This document shows, one piece after another, positions 31,998-40,743 of a stretch of DNA of 64,000 nucleotides. The stretch is from assembly GCF_003387475.1 (NCBI RefSeq), contig NZ_QUNO01000021.1, positions 124,001-188,000 on the forward strand, read 5' to 3'. This DNA is from Kutzneria buriramensis. GTDB taxonomy: Bacteria; Actinomycetota; Actinomycetes; Mycobacteriales; Pseudonocardiaceae. Below the pieces are notes generated by a model, which saw only the letters and a list, made by a program, of their open reading frames with translations, did not search any database and was not told the DNA's origin. The stretch's first letter is position 1, and each line of letters starts with the position of its first letter. A program made the position numbers and the translations under genes.

Positions 31998-33068
31998 GTG
32001 GAGTCGAGAGCCGACAAGGCCGGTGAGCCCCGGTCGAAGGGATTCTGGGACACCCAGATCGGCGGCCTGCCGCTGCGCGTGGCGGTGCCGGTCGCGCTCG
32101 CGCTGGTGACGAGCGTGGGCATCGCCGTCACCACGCTGTGGGGCGGCGGCCCGAGCCAGGCCACCGCGTCGGGTCCCGTGCTGCCCACCGGTCCGTCGGT
32201 GATCACCCTGCCGCCGGCGGGCAGGCCGCCGGCGACCACCACCACGCCCGGCGGCACCTCCTCGACCGGCGGCACGACGACCACCACCAAGGTCCCGCCG
32301 CCGGCCGCCGGCCGCCCGCCCGCAGGTCCGACGCTGCCGGCGCAGGTCGTGACGATGCTCGACGACGTCACCGCCGTGTTCGAGCAGAGCAAGACGACCC
32401 CGCAGTACGCCACTATCGTCAACGATCACGACGGTTGCGGCTTCAAGGCCGGCTGGGCCAGCTTCTGCACCGCCCGCGGCGACCTGTTCACCGTCGTCAG
32501 CCAGTTCACCGACGCCGTGCCGAACAATCCGCTGCGCCGCTACCTGCCCACCCTGCAGAAGCTGGGCGAGACCCACAGCGACGACACCACCGCCCTCGGC
32601 GATTCCTTCATCAACGACTGGCGCACCGCCGCCGCCGACAAGCGTTTCGACGAGGTCCAGCTCAACGTCGGCCACGAGCTGTTCCTCACCCCCGCCCTGG
32701 CCATCGCCGCCCAGCTCAACATCCGCAGCAACCTGGGCGCCGAGGACCTTTTCGACACCGCGTTGATGATGGGCGCCAGCAGTTCCGACTGCGACGGCCT
32801 CCCCAAGCTGATCAGCGAGTCCATCATCGAGGCCTCCGGCACCCCGTTCTCCGGCGTCACCGAGCAGGCCTTCCTGGCCTCCTTCAACGAGGTGCGCCTC
32901 AAGCACATGCGCAACCCGTGCACCCCCGGCCGCCAGAAGGTGTGGACCGCCGCCGTCGACCGCGTGCAGGCGCTGCAGCAGTTGGCCGACCGGGGCGACT
33001 GGAAGCTCGACCCGCCGCTGACCATCGGCGCCGACTTCAACCTGACCATCCGCACCCCCAGCGACTAG
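31998..33068 (+). CDS. membrane-anchored GH46-like chitosanase
   Basis: A 356-residue protein from GTG 31998 (a TTG at 31926 is possible but has no ribosome site). A short cytoplasmic tail, one helix (LRVAVPVALALVTSVGIAV) and a Pro/Thr-rich linker precede a domain whose order matches GH46 chitosanases: FEQSKTTPQYATI, then NDHDGCGFKAGWASFCTARGD, then YLPTLQKL. Glu129 and Asp145 align with the catalytic Glu22 and Asp40 of Streptomyces chitosanase (alignment by eye). A non-cleaved anchor is unusual for this family, whose members are normally secreted. Confidence 0.7.
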   Translation: MESRADKAGEPRSKGFWDTQIGGLPLRVAVPVALALVTSVGIAVTTLWGGGPSQATASGPVLPTGPSVITLPPAGRPPATTTTPGGTSSTGGTTTTTKVPPPAAGRPPAGPTLPAQVVTMLDDVTAVFEQSKTTPQYATIVNDHDGCGFKAGWASFCTARGDLFTVVSQFTDAVPNNPLRRYLPTLQKLGETHSDDTTALGDSFINDWRTAAADKRFDEVQLNVGHELFLTPALAIAAQLNIRSNLGAEDLFDTALMMGASSSDCDGLPKLISESIIEASGTPFSGVTEQAFLASFNEVRLKHMRNPCTPGRQKVWTAAVDRVQALQQLADRGDWKLDPPLTIGADFNLTIRTPSD

Positions 33069-33076
33069 GGGCTGAC

Positions 33077-33778
33077 CTATCCCCTCAACAGAAACAACAC
33101 AAAGCACGGGTTGTTCGTGAGCGAGCGGAAGTCCTCGGGGTACAGCTCCTCGGCCGCGGCCACCGGCACCGGTTCCTTGATCACCTCGATACCGAACCCG
33201 GCCGCCGTGAAGGCGTCGGTCATGGCGTGGACCGGCCGGGTCCAGAAGGTCAACTCGGCGGTCTGCCCGCCCATGGTCCACTCCTCGGACCAGCTGTACG
33301 TCTCCATGTAGTTGACCTTGTTCCCGTCCCGCCGCTGCAGGGTGAAGATCGCGAACGGATGGTCGACGGACAGGATCAGCCGCCCGCCGGGGCGGATCAC
33401 CCGCCGCAGCTCGGCGAGGGTCGGCTCCCAATCCCGAAGGTAGTGCAGCACGAGCGACGCCATGACGTCGTCGAATGCGTTGTCGGGGAAGGGAAGTGGG
33501 TCGGCGAGGTCGGCAACCCGAAGATGCGCGGCGTCGCCGAGCCGGCGACGGGCCACCTCCAGCATGCCGGCGCTGGCGTCGATGCCCGTCACGGCGGCGC
33601 CCCGGTCGCGCAGCGCCGCGAACAGCGGGCCGGCGCCGCAGCCGGCGTCGAGGATCTGGCGGCCGGCCACGTCCCCGGCGAGTTCGAGCATCGCGGGTCG
33701 CTCGTAGTAGGCGTTGTAGATACTGGTCTCGTTCGACGCCGCATAGCCCTCGGCGATGCCGTCGTAGTCGTAGGACAT
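33077..33778 (-). CDS. class I SAM-dependent methyltransferase
   Basis: A 233-residue enzyme with motif I ILDAGCGAGPLFAALRDRG, acidic VTGIDASAGML, VADLADPLPF and the IRPGGRLILSVDHPF region typical of small-molecule methyltransferases (Methyltransf_11 type). The substrate is unknown. ATG overlaps the stop of the DUF4232 lipoprotein gene (ATGA), so the two are coupled. It converges on the GH46-like gene 8 bases away. Confidence 0.85.
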   Translation of the reverse strand: MSYDYDGIAEGYAASNETSIYNAYYERPAMLELAGDVAGRQILDAGCGAGPLFAALRDRGAAVTGIDASAGMLEVARRRLGDAAHLRVADLADPLPFPDNAFDDVMASLVLHYLRDWEPTLAELRRVIRPGGRLILSVDHPFAIFTLQRRDGNKVNYMETYSWSEEWTMGGQTAELTFWTRPVHAMTDAFTAAGFGIEVIKEPVPVAAAEELYPEDFRSLTNNPCFVLFLLRG

Positions 33779-34371
33779 CAGGCGGGATCGGCCAGGATGC
33801 CGTTGACGAAGGTGCCGGGATGGGTGGCGGAATCCTGCCGCAGCACGGCGACGCTCGACGGCCAGGCGGCGGTCAGCGCCTGCTGCTGACCGGGCGGGGT
33901 GGCCTGAACCTTGGTGGGCGTCCACGTCTTGGAGCCCATGCTGCCGACGGAATCGCCGCCGGGCTGGAGCACGGTGACGGTCGCGGTGGCCGTCATCCCG
34001 GGCTCGACATCGTTGTGCTGCACGCCGTTGTCGGTGCCGATGAGCTGATACGTGGTGCCGTTCGGGTCGTCCGGGCCGATCAGTGAGACGTCCGGCACGC
34101 CGTACAGGGCGCAGGTGTGCGCGGAGATGTTCTTGAACGTCAGTGGCACGTCGAGCTGGCCCGAGACGTCGTCGTGTTTCTTCGGTGTGCCCACGGAAAG
34201 CGACAGATCCGTGCTGGCGCAACGGGAATCGCCTTTGGTGGCGGAGACGGGCCTGGCGCCGGCGCCCAGGCCCGTCGCGTTGCCGGTGGGAGTGACGTCG
34301 GCGTTGACGCCGCACGCGCCGAGGAATCCGCCGGCCGCCAGCACGGCCACCGCTACCGCTGCCCTCTTCAT
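33778..34371 (-). CDS. DUF4232-type secreted lipoprotein
   Basis: A 197-residue exported protein with a lipobox (FLGAC) near residue 20 and a Thr/Gly-rich linker. The domain starts at CASTDLSLSVG and includes LTFKNISAHTCALYGVPDVSL, a pattern common to DUF4232 proteins of actinomycetes; the two cysteines probably form a disulfide. The function of the family is unknown. It is first in a two-gene unit with the methyltransferase. Confidence 0.8.
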   Translation of the reverse strand: MKRAAVAVAVLAAGGFLGACGVNADVTPTGNATGLGAGARPVSATKGDSRCASTDLSLSVGTPKKHDDVSGQLDVPLTFKNISAHTCALYGVPDVSLIGPDDPNGTTYQLIGTDNGVQHNDVEPGMTATATVTVLQPGGDSVGSMGSKTWTPTKVQATPPGQQQALTAAWPSSVAVLRQDSATHPGTFVNGILADPA

Positions 34372-34519
34372 GTCGTCCCCTTCCGTCGATCTTGTTGGAA
34401 GGATGTCCGGGCGGCCCCGAAGGTAGCTCGCGAATGGGGTTGATCACGGCGAAGCAACCTCGCGTATCGACGGGCGTCGGCCGCGACCGCCCCGTAACCG
34501 GTTCCGTAGACTCGGATGC

Positions 34520-34548
34520 TCGAAACTGCTCGGTTTACCTACTTTCGA
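34520..34548. promoter_or_regulatory. inverted repeat upstream of the beta-galactosidase gene
   Basis: TCGAAA (34520-34525), 17 bases, TTTCGA (34543-34548). It lies 70-98 bases before the GH35 start in the 246-base divergent region shared with the lipoprotein gene. It may be a sugar-regulator site, but the arms are short. Nothing else in the region is convincing. Confidence 0.25.
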
Positions 34549-34617
34549 CGCATGGACACGCAGCGGCGCGCACCGTAGCGTCCGTTCGCGGCGGCTACCC
34601 AACGGTGGGAGACAGCG

Positions 34618-36456
34618 ATGCAGATGCCCCGGCGTCGGTTCCTGGCGGTCAGCGGACTGGCCCCGCTGGCCGCGACGATGCCGGCGCGCACCGGGCGCCG
34701 GTTCGCCTTCGCCCCGAGTGGCGGCTTCCTGCTCGACGGCAAGCCGTTCCAGATCCGTAGCGGCGAGATGCACCCGGCGCGCATCCCGGTCGAGTACTGG
34801 CGGCACCGCATCGCCCTGGCCAAGGCGATGGGCCTGAACACGATCTCGATCTACGTGATGTGGAACTACGTGGAGCCGCGGCCAGGGGAGTTCGACTTCC
34901 GTACCGAGCGGCGCGACGTCGAGGCGTTCATCCGACTCTGCCAGGCCGAGGACATGTGGGTGCTGCTGCGCCCCGGCCCGTACGTCTGCGGCGAGTGGGA
35001 TCTCGGCGGCATCCCGTCGTATCTGCTGGCCACCAAGGACATCAGGCTCCGCGCTGACGCCGACGCCCGGTACATGGCCGCGGTCCGTCGCTACGTCGGG
35101 GAGCTCGCGCCCCGGATCCGGCCGTTGATGATCGGCAACGGCGGACCGGTGCTGATGGTCCAGATCGAGAACGAATACGGCTCCTACGGCAGCGACCCCG
35201 CCTACCTGGACGCACTGCGCCGGCTGTGGCTCGCTCAGGGCGTCGACGGCCCGTTCTACACCGAGGACGGTCTGGGCCAGCTCGAACACAACCACAGCAA
35301 CGTCGCCGGCGGCGCGATCGCGCTCAGCGGCGGCGACGCGTCGTCGATCGCCGCCGCACGCAAGGCCTTCCCGACCGTGCCGGCGATGGCCGGCGAGGTG
35401 TATCCGGGCTGGCTGACGCACTGGGGCGACACCAACCTCGCCGCCCCGACGGACATCTCGGGCGACCTCAAGGCGTTCATGGCCAAAAGCCTGTCGTTCA
35501 ACCTGTACATGGTGCACGGCGGCACCAGTTTCGGCTTCCACGCCGGCGCCAACGCCAACGACCTGTCCGGCACCTACCAGCCCGACATCACCAGCTACGA
35601 CTACGCCGCACCGATCACCGAGCAGGGCGTGGCGACGCCGCAGTACCACACGTATCGCAGTCTGATCGGCAGCTATCTCCCCGCGCTGCCGGCGATTCCC
35701 GATCCGAAGCCGACGATCGCGCCCGCCCCCGTCACGCCGACCGTGTACGCGTCGATCTGGGACAACCTCCCGGTGGCGGTCGAGTCCGCGGACCCGCAAC
35801 CGTTCGAGATGCTCGGCCAGAGCTACGGATTCGCGCTGTACCGCAAGGAGATCGCCGGCACGGGAGCGCTGGACATCCGCTGGGTGCACGACTACGCGAC
35901 CGTCTTCGTCGACGGCCGCTACCAGGGCGGCTTCTCCCGCACGCTGATCCCGGACGCCGAGTCGCGAAGGCTCAACGTCACCAACGACAACGCGCCGCTC
36001 GCCCTCGGCCCGTCCGACGGCGACACCACGCTCGACATCCTGGTCGAGGGCATGGGGCGGACCAACTACGGCCAGGCCATAGTGGACCGCAAGGGCATCC
36101 TCGAATCCGTTGCCCTTGCGGGAAAGCGGCTCACCGGCTGGCAGATCTTCCCGCTGCCGCTGGACGACGTCGCCGGCCTGAAGCCGGTCGTCGGCGACGC
36201 GGCGAGGCCCGGGCTGTTCTTCCGGGCCGCGCTGCACCTCGACACCACCGGCGACACCTACCTGGACATGTCCGGCTGGACCAAGGGCGTGGTCTGGGTG
36301 AACGGCAAGAACCTGGGCCGGTACTGGGAGATCGGCCCGCAGCACCGCCTGTTCTGCCCGGCGCCGTGGCTGCGGCCAGGGCACAACGAGATCCTCGTGT
36401 TCGACCTGCACCAGACGACGCCGAAACCGATCAGCTTCGCCCGCACGTTGAGTTGA
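34618..36456 (+). CDS. beta-galactosidase, glycoside hydrolase family 35
   Basis: A 612-residue exported enzyme. The N terminus has a twin-arginine-like signal (MPRRRFLAVSG). The barrel includes RSGEMHPARIP, YVMWNYVEPRPGEFDF and LRPGPYVCGEWDLGGIPSYL. The acid/base is Glu186 in QIENEYGSYG and the nucleophile Glu260 in GEVYPGWL. C-terminal beta-sandwich domains end with VNGKNLGRYWEIGPQ. It releases galactose from beta-linked chains, probably plant galactan or xyloglucan. The GH27 gene follows after 29 bases. Confidence 0.92.
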   Translation: MQMPRRRFLAVSGLAPLAATMPARTGRRFAFAPSGGFLLDGKPFQIRSGEMHPARIPVEYWRHRIALAKAMGLNTISIYVMWNYVEPRPGEFDFRTERRDVEAFIRLCQAEDMWVLLRPGPYVCGEWDLGGIPSYLLATKDIRLRADADARYMAAVRRYVGELAPRIRPLMIGNGGPVLMVQIENEYGSYGSDPAYLDALRRLWLAQGVDGPFYTEDGLGQLEHNHSNVAGGAIALSGGDASSIAAARKAFPTVPAMAGEVYPGWLTHWGDTNLAAPTDISGDLKAFMAKSLSFNLYMVHGGTSFGFHAGANANDLSGTYQPDITSYDYAAPITEQGVATPQYHTYRSLIGSYLPALPAIPDPKPTIAPAPVTPTVYASIWDNLPVAVESADPQPFEMLGQSYGFALYRKEIAGTGALDIRWVHDYATVFVDGRYQGGFSRTLIPDAESRRLNVTNDNAPLALGPSDGDTTLDILVEGMGRTNYGQAIVDRKGILESVALAGKRLTGWQIFPLPLDDVAGLKPVVGDAARPGLFFRAALHLDTTGDTYLDMSGWTKGVVWVNGKNLGRYWEIGPQHRLFCPAPWLRPGHNEILVFDLHQTTPKPISFARTLS

Positions 36457-36473
36457 CCCGCACGTTGAGTTGA
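36440..36473. repeat. 17-bp tandem duplication spanning the GH35 stop codon
   Basis: The 17-base unit CCCGCACGTTGAGTTGA is present twice in direct tandem (36440-36456 and 36457-36473). The first copy encodes the last residues ARTLS and the TGA stop; the second lies in the gap before the GH27 gene. It looks like a recent slippage or repair duplication. Confidence 0.9.
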
Positions 36474-36485
36474 AAGGCATCCGCC

Positions 36486-38060
36486 GTGCGAACAACGCTA
36501 CTGCTCGCCGCCGTCACGGCCGCGTCCCTGCTCACCCCGGTGACGGCGACCGCCGCCCCACCCCTGGCGGCCACCCCGCCGATGGGCTGGAACGACTGGG
36601 CGCACTACCAGTGCGACTTCACCGAGCAGACCATCCTGTCCAACGCCGATGCCCTGGTCGCCACGGGCCTGGCGGCCAAGGGCTACGACACCGTCACCAT
36701 CGACGACTGCTGGATGGCCAAATCCCGTGACAGCAGCGGGAATCTCGTCGCCGACAAGACGAAGTTCCCCGACGGCATGGCCTACGTCGGCCAGTACCTG
36801 CACAACCACGGCCTGCGCTTCGGCATCTACGAGGACGCCGGCACCCTCACCTGCGGCGGTTATCCCGGCAGCTGGAACCACTTCCAGCAGGACGCGAACC
36901 GGTTCGCCGGCTGGGGCGTGGACTACCTCAAGCTCGACGGCTGCAACCTGCCGAGCGTCGCCGGCCAGACCGAGGAGCAGACCTACAAGTCGGCCTACGC
37001 CCAGCAGGCCGCCGCGCTGGCCAAGAGTGGCCGCAAGATCGTCTTCTCCGAGTCGGCGCCGGCCTACTTCCAGGGCCAGACCTCCTGGTACAGCGTGCTG
37101 AGCTGGGTCAAGCAGTACGGCCAGCTGTGGCGCGAGGGCTACGACATCGCGACCTACGACAAGAACAAGCCGGACGCCAGCCGCTGGGGGAGTGTGCTCG
37201 GCAACTACGGCTACAACAGCCCGATCGGCCGCTACGCGGGGCCCGGCAACTGGAACGACCCCGACTTCCTGATCGCCGGTGACGGCGGCATGACCGCCGA
37301 CGAGTCGCGCAGCCAGGTCGCGCTGTGGGCGATGATGGCCGCGCCGATGATCCTCAGCTCGGACGTGTCGAAGCTGTCGCCCGAGGCGGTCGCCACGCTC
37401 GGCAACAAGGACATCGTTGCCGTGGACCAGGACTCGCTCGGCAAGCAGGGCACCGTCTACGCCCAGAACGGCACCACCGACGTGCTCTACCGGCCGCTGG
37501 CCAACGGTGACCGCGCGGTGGCGATTCTCAACCGCGGCGGCTCGGCAGTCACCACCAGCACCACCGTCGGGCTGAATTGTTCCTTCACGGCGAAGGATCT
37601 GTGGACCGGCGCCAGCTCGAACGCCATCAGCGCAACGATTCCTTCCCACGGCACGGCCATCTTCCGCGTCAAGCCGGGCAGCGACTGTGGTGCCGTCAAA
37701 CCGGTCGGCCAGATCGCCGGCACCAGCGGCAAGTGCGTGGACGACTCCGGCAGCGGCACCGCCGACGGCAACCCGGTTGTCCTCTGGCCCTGCACCGGAA
37801 CCGCGAACCAGCGCTGGCAGCTCTCCGGCAACACCGTGCAGACGCTCGGCAAGTGCTTGGCCAACAGCGCCAACAAGGCCGTTTTGTCCACATGCGACGG
37901 TAGCGCGAGCCAGCAGTGGTCGTACAAGCTGAACGGCAATCTGGTGAATTCGGGGCTGTGCCTGGACGTCACCGGCGGCGGCAGCGACAACGGGACGGCG
38001 CTGGAGCTCTACCAGTGCGGAGACAACCAGCTGAACCAGATCTGGTCGCTGCCTAGCTGA
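36486..38060 (+). CDS. secreted alpha-galactosidase GH27 with ricin-type (CBM13) domain
   Basis: A 524-residue exported enzyme: signal peptide (about 1-23), GH27 barrel starting PPMGWNDWAHYQCDF, nucleophile Asp151 in YLKLDGC, presumed acid/base Asp220 in WREGYDI, and GPGNWNDPDFLI. After the beta domain, the last 130 residues form a beta-trefoil lectin (GKCVDDSG, QRWQL, GKCLANS, QQWSY, GLCLDV, QIWSL). Many GH27 plus CBM13 enzymes act on arabinopyranosides or galactosides of plant walls. Start GTG. It is co-transcribed with GH35 and overlaps the convergent TetR gene by 8 bases. Confidence 0.92.
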   Translation: MRTTLLLAAVTAASLLTPVTATAAPPLAATPPMGWNDWAHYQCDFTEQTILSNADALVATGLAAKGYDTVTIDDCWMAKSRDSSGNLVADKTKFPDGMAYVGQYLHNHGLRFGIYEDAGTLTCGGYPGSWNHFQQDANRFAGWGVDYLKLDGCNLPSVAGQTEEQTYKSAYAQQAAALAKSGRKIVFSESAPAYFQGQTSWYSVLSWVKQYGQLWREGYDIATYDKNKPDASRWGSVLGNYGYNSPIGRYAGPGNWNDPDFLIAGDGGMTADESRSQVALWAMMAAPMILSSDVSKLSPEAVATLGNKDIVAVDQDSLGKQGTVYAQNGTTDVLYRPLANGDRAVAILNRGGSAVTTSTTVGLNCSFTAKDLWTGASSNAISATIPSHGTAIFRVKPGSDCGAVKPVGQIAGTSGKCVDDSGSGTADGNPVVLWPCTGTANQRWQLSGNTVQTLGKCLANSANKAVLSTCDGSASQQWSYKLNGNLVNSGLCLDVTGGGSDNGTALELYQCGDNQLNQIWSLPS

Positions 38061-38637
38061 GCCCCAGGGCGGTCAGCGTCCGGTCCAGGGCGGCCTCCTG
38101 GAGTTCCGGGCTGTACGTCTCCGGATCGGCGGACGCCAGCGCGGCGGCGCCTTCGGCCATGCCCATCAGCACCAAGGCGGCCGTGGACACCTGGTCCGCC
38201 GACCAGGAGGGGGCGGTGGCGGCAACGAGTCGCAGGATTCGTCGCCGCCACGCCCTCGTGTTGATCCGGTGCAGCTCCAGCAGCTCCGGGTCGCCGACGG
38301 TCGCGGCCAGAAACCCTATCCACACAACGCTTTCCAGCGTGCCGGCCTCGGTGCTGGCCAGCCCTTGCGCCAACACCGCCCGCAACGCCTCCCGTGGTGA
38401 GCCGGCGGCCTCCTCCAACGCCTCGACCCGGAGCCGGGTGCGCTCGTGCAGGAGCTCGCGCGCGTGCCGGAGCAGGGCGCGGCGGTTGGGGAAGCGGTGC
38501 ATGACCAGCCCGGTGGTGCAGCCGGCGGCCGCCGCCACCGCGCGGATGGTCAGGTGCTCCAGGCCCTGGTGGGCGAGTACGTCCCACACCGCCGCCGACA
38601 GCTGCTCCGCCGCCCGGGGATTCGCCGCTCGGGACAT
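38053..38637 (-). CDS. TetR-family transcriptional regulator
   Basis: A 194-residue repressor. The helix-turn-helix is LTIRAVAAAAGCTTGLVMHRF near residues 28-50, followed by an all-helical ligand domain. It is divergent from a GNAT acetyltransferase gene, and two tandem dyads fill the intergenic space, so it probably represses itself and that gene. The ligand is unknown. Confidence 0.88.
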   Translation of the reverse strand: MSRAANPRAAEQLSAAVWDVLAHQGLEHLTIRAVAAAAGCTTGLVMHRFPNRRALLRHARELLHERTRLRVEALEEAAGSPREALRAVLAQGLASTEAGTLESVVWIGFLAATVGDPELLELHRINTRAWRRRILRLVAATAPSWSADQVSTAALVLMGMAEGAAALASADPETYSPELQEAALDRTLTALGLS

Positions 38638-38651
38638 GACCGCCCTTCCGT

Positions 38652-38681
38652 CGTAACAACCGTTACCGTAACATCCGTTAC
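38652..38681. promoter_or_regulatory. tandem TetR operators abutting a leaderless start
   Basis: Two adjacent 15-mers, CGTAACAACCGTTAC and CGTAACATCCGTTAC, each contain the dyad GTAAC-N4-GTTAC. They occupy 38652-38681, and the GNAT gene's GTG begins at 38682. There is no room for a ribosome site, so the GNAT transcript is probably leaderless and initiated next to the repressor site. Confidence 0.75.
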
Positions 38682-39161
38682 GTGACCATCATCGAGCACC
38701 GCCCCTGGGACGACCCGGCCGGCGTCTACCTGCGGGAACGGCAGCACCTGGAGATCCTCGACCGGTACGACGGCGTCGACACCGAGCCGGGCGTGCACCC
38801 CAGCGCCGCCGACGTCGCGGTGTTCATGATCGCCTTCGACGACGCCGGCACGCCGCTGGGTTGCGGCGGCCTGCGCCGGCTCGACGCCACATCCGCCGAG
38901 GTCAAGCGCATGTACGTGGAACCGGCCGCGCGCGGCACCGGCGTGGCGACGGCCGTGCTCCGCGCGCTGGAGCAGACGGCCGTCGACCGCGGCTGGACCA
39001 CCGTCCGACTCGAGACCGGCACCGGGCAGCCCGACGCCGTCCGCTTCTACGAGCGCGAGGGCTACGTCGCCATTCCGCTCTACGGCGACTACGTCGGGGC
39101 CGAGCTGTCCCTGTGCTACGAGCGGGTGCTCAGCTCCGGTGCGCCAGCAGATGCTCGATGA
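38682..39161 (+). CDS. GNAT-family N-acetyltransferase
   Basis: A 159-residue acetyltransferase. The acetyl-CoA loop is VKRMYVEPAARGTGVATAVLRALE, followed by VRLETGTGQPDAVRFYEREGY, typical of single-domain GNATs that acetylate small amines or antibiotics. It starts with GTG directly after the TetR operators and is probably induced when TetR is released. Its 3' end overlaps the convergent hydrolase gene by 32 bases. Confidence 0.88.
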   Translation: MTIIEHRPWDDPAGVYLRERQHLEILDRYDGVDTEPGVHPSAADVAVFMIAFDDAGTPLGCGGLRRLDATSAEVKRMYVEPAARGTGVATAVLRALEQTAVDRGWTTVRLETGTGQPDAVRFYEREGYVAIPLYGDYVGAELSLCYERVLSSGAPADAR

Positions 39162-39969
39162 GCACCCGGCACAGCTGCTCCGGCGCCTCGTCGGGGATCC
39201 AGTGCGAGACGTCCTCGATGATCTCCAGCCGGTAGGGGCCGCTGACGTGCTGCTCGGTGGCCAGCACGCCGGCCGAGCCGATGGCGTTGTCCTCGGTGCT
39301 CCACACCATCAGCGTCGGCACCTCGATCTTGCCGACGTCGCCGTGCAGGTCCATCGCCCGGTACCAGTTCAGCGCCGCGGTCAGCGCCCCCGGCTGGGTG
39401 AAGCGCTCGAGGTAGTGCTCGACGTGGTCCTCGGGGACCTTCCAGTCGTAGATCCGGCGCAGCTTGTCGGCGTCGTCGGCGAGCAGCGTCTTCTCCGCCG
39501 ACCCGGCCTGCCGGAACGTGGTGATGTAGCGGGAGCGCTCGTGCTGGTCCTCGTCGGTGGCGCGGGCGTGCTCGAACGCCGCCGGGTGCGGCACCGACAC
39601 CGCCGTCAAGGTACGGATCCGCTCCGGCATCGCGGCCGCCGCCGCCCACGCCACGATCGCGCCCCAGTCGTGGCCGACCAGGTCGAAGCGCCGCCAGCCC
39701 AGCTCGTCGGCGATCGCCGCGACGTCGCCGACCAGCTCGTCCAGGCGGTAGTCGCTGACGTGCTCGGGCCGCACCCCGGGGGAGTAGCCGCGCTGGTCGG
39801 GCGCCACCGCCCGGCACCCGCCGCCGCCCAGCACCCGCAGCTGCTGCTCCCATTCCAGCGACGACTGCGGAAACCCGTGCAGCAGCAGCACCTCGCGGCC
39901 GCCCTCGTCGCCGCTGGCCAGCGCGTCGAACGTGCCGGCCGGCGTGGAGATGCGCGTTTTCTCGATCAC
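39130..39969 (-). CDS. alpha/beta hydrolase, epoxide-hydrolase-like
   Basis: A 279-residue hydrolase: HGFPQSSLEWEQQ oxyanion segment, DQRGYSPGVRP, nucleophile aspartate in VGHDWGAIVAW, cap domain, acid region VWSTEDNAIG and VSHWIPDEAPEQL histidine. An aspartate nucleophile in HDWG points to epoxide hydrolase or haloalkane dehalogenase relatives. The GTG start overlaps the PAP2 gene's stop (GTGA). Confidence 0.88.
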   Translation of the reverse strand: MIEKTRISTPAGTFDALASGDEGGREVLLLHGFPQSSLEWEQQLRVLGGGGCRAVAPDQRGYSPGVRPEHVSDYRLDELVGDVAAIADELGWRRFDLVGHDWGAIVAWAAAAAMPERIRTLTAVSVPHPAAFEHARATDEDQHERSRYITTFRQAGSAEKTLLADDADKLRRIYDWKVPEDHVEHYLERFTQPGALTAALNWYRAMDLHGDVGKIEVPTLMVWSTEDNAIGSAGVLATEQHVSGPYRLEIIEDVSHWIPDEAPEQLCRVLIEHLLAHRS

Positions 39970-40568
39970 ACGGTCGACTCTAGCGCTCGCTCGTCGACGA
40001 GCTGATCCTCGTCCCATTGCGGCGTGTACCGGCGCAGGAACCTGTCCTGCCACAGCAGGGTCGCGCCCCAGACGGCCAGGCCGCCGATGGTGGACAGCAG
40101 CGCGCCGGCGGTGATGTCGGCGGGGTAGTGCACGCCGACGAACACCCGCGAGATCGCCACCAACGCGGCCACGCCCATGAAGTACGGGCCCCACTTGGCC
40201 GAGACGAAGAACCACACCGAGACGGCCAGCGCGAATGACGCGGTGGCGTGGTCGCTGGGCAGCGACACCCCCGGGTCGTGGGGGATCAGCATGTGCACCT
40301 GGTGGGTCTGGAACGGCCGCAGTGACAGGTGGAACAGGCGGACGACCTGCGACAACACCAGGGCGATGGCCAGCGTGGCCCCGACCTGGCCGATGCGCCA
40401 CGCGCCGACCGGCCACCAGCCGTCCTGCCGCGCCCGCAGGTACAGCACGACGGCGCCGGCGGCGAACAGCAGGAAGATCAGGTACTTGGCGGCGAAGACC
40501 ATCAGCAGGTCCAGCGGGCCGATTCTGCCGGCGAGCCCGTTGATCAAGCCGAAGATCTCGTCGTTCAC
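39966..40568 (-). CDS. PAP2-family membrane phosphatase (undecaprenyl-diphosphatase-like)
   Basis: A 200-residue protein with about five membrane helices. The acid phosphatase motifs are partly visible: SLRPF (motif 1 region), PSDHATASFA (motif 2) and SRVFVGVHYPADITAG (motif 3). BcrC-type members dephosphorylate undecaprenyl pyrophosphate at the outer membrane face and so support wall synthesis. The GTG start has GAGG upstream. The coupled hydrolase gene has no obvious link to this role. Confidence 0.85.
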   Translation of the reverse strand: MNDEIFGLINGLAGRIGPLDLLMVFAAKYLIFLLFAAGAVVLYLRARQDGWWPVGAWRIGQVGATLAIALVLSQVVRLFHLSLRPFQTHQVHMLIPHDPGVSLPSDHATASFALAVSVWFFVSAKWGPYFMGVAALVAISRVFVGVHYPADITAGALLSTIGGLAVWGATLLWQDRFLRRYTPQWDEDQLVDERALESTV

Positions 40569-40743
40569 GCCCGCTCCTCGCCGTCGATGCCGATACCGTC
40601 GATGTTGATCAAGGATGCCGCACCGGCGGTTCGCCCCTGATTCACCCCCTGGACACCTTCTCCACACTGCCAGGACATCCGGGCCCGCGTGTGTACGGAA
40701 AGTCACAGCGAACCGAAAGATCGGCTCGAACGAACGCCGGGGC

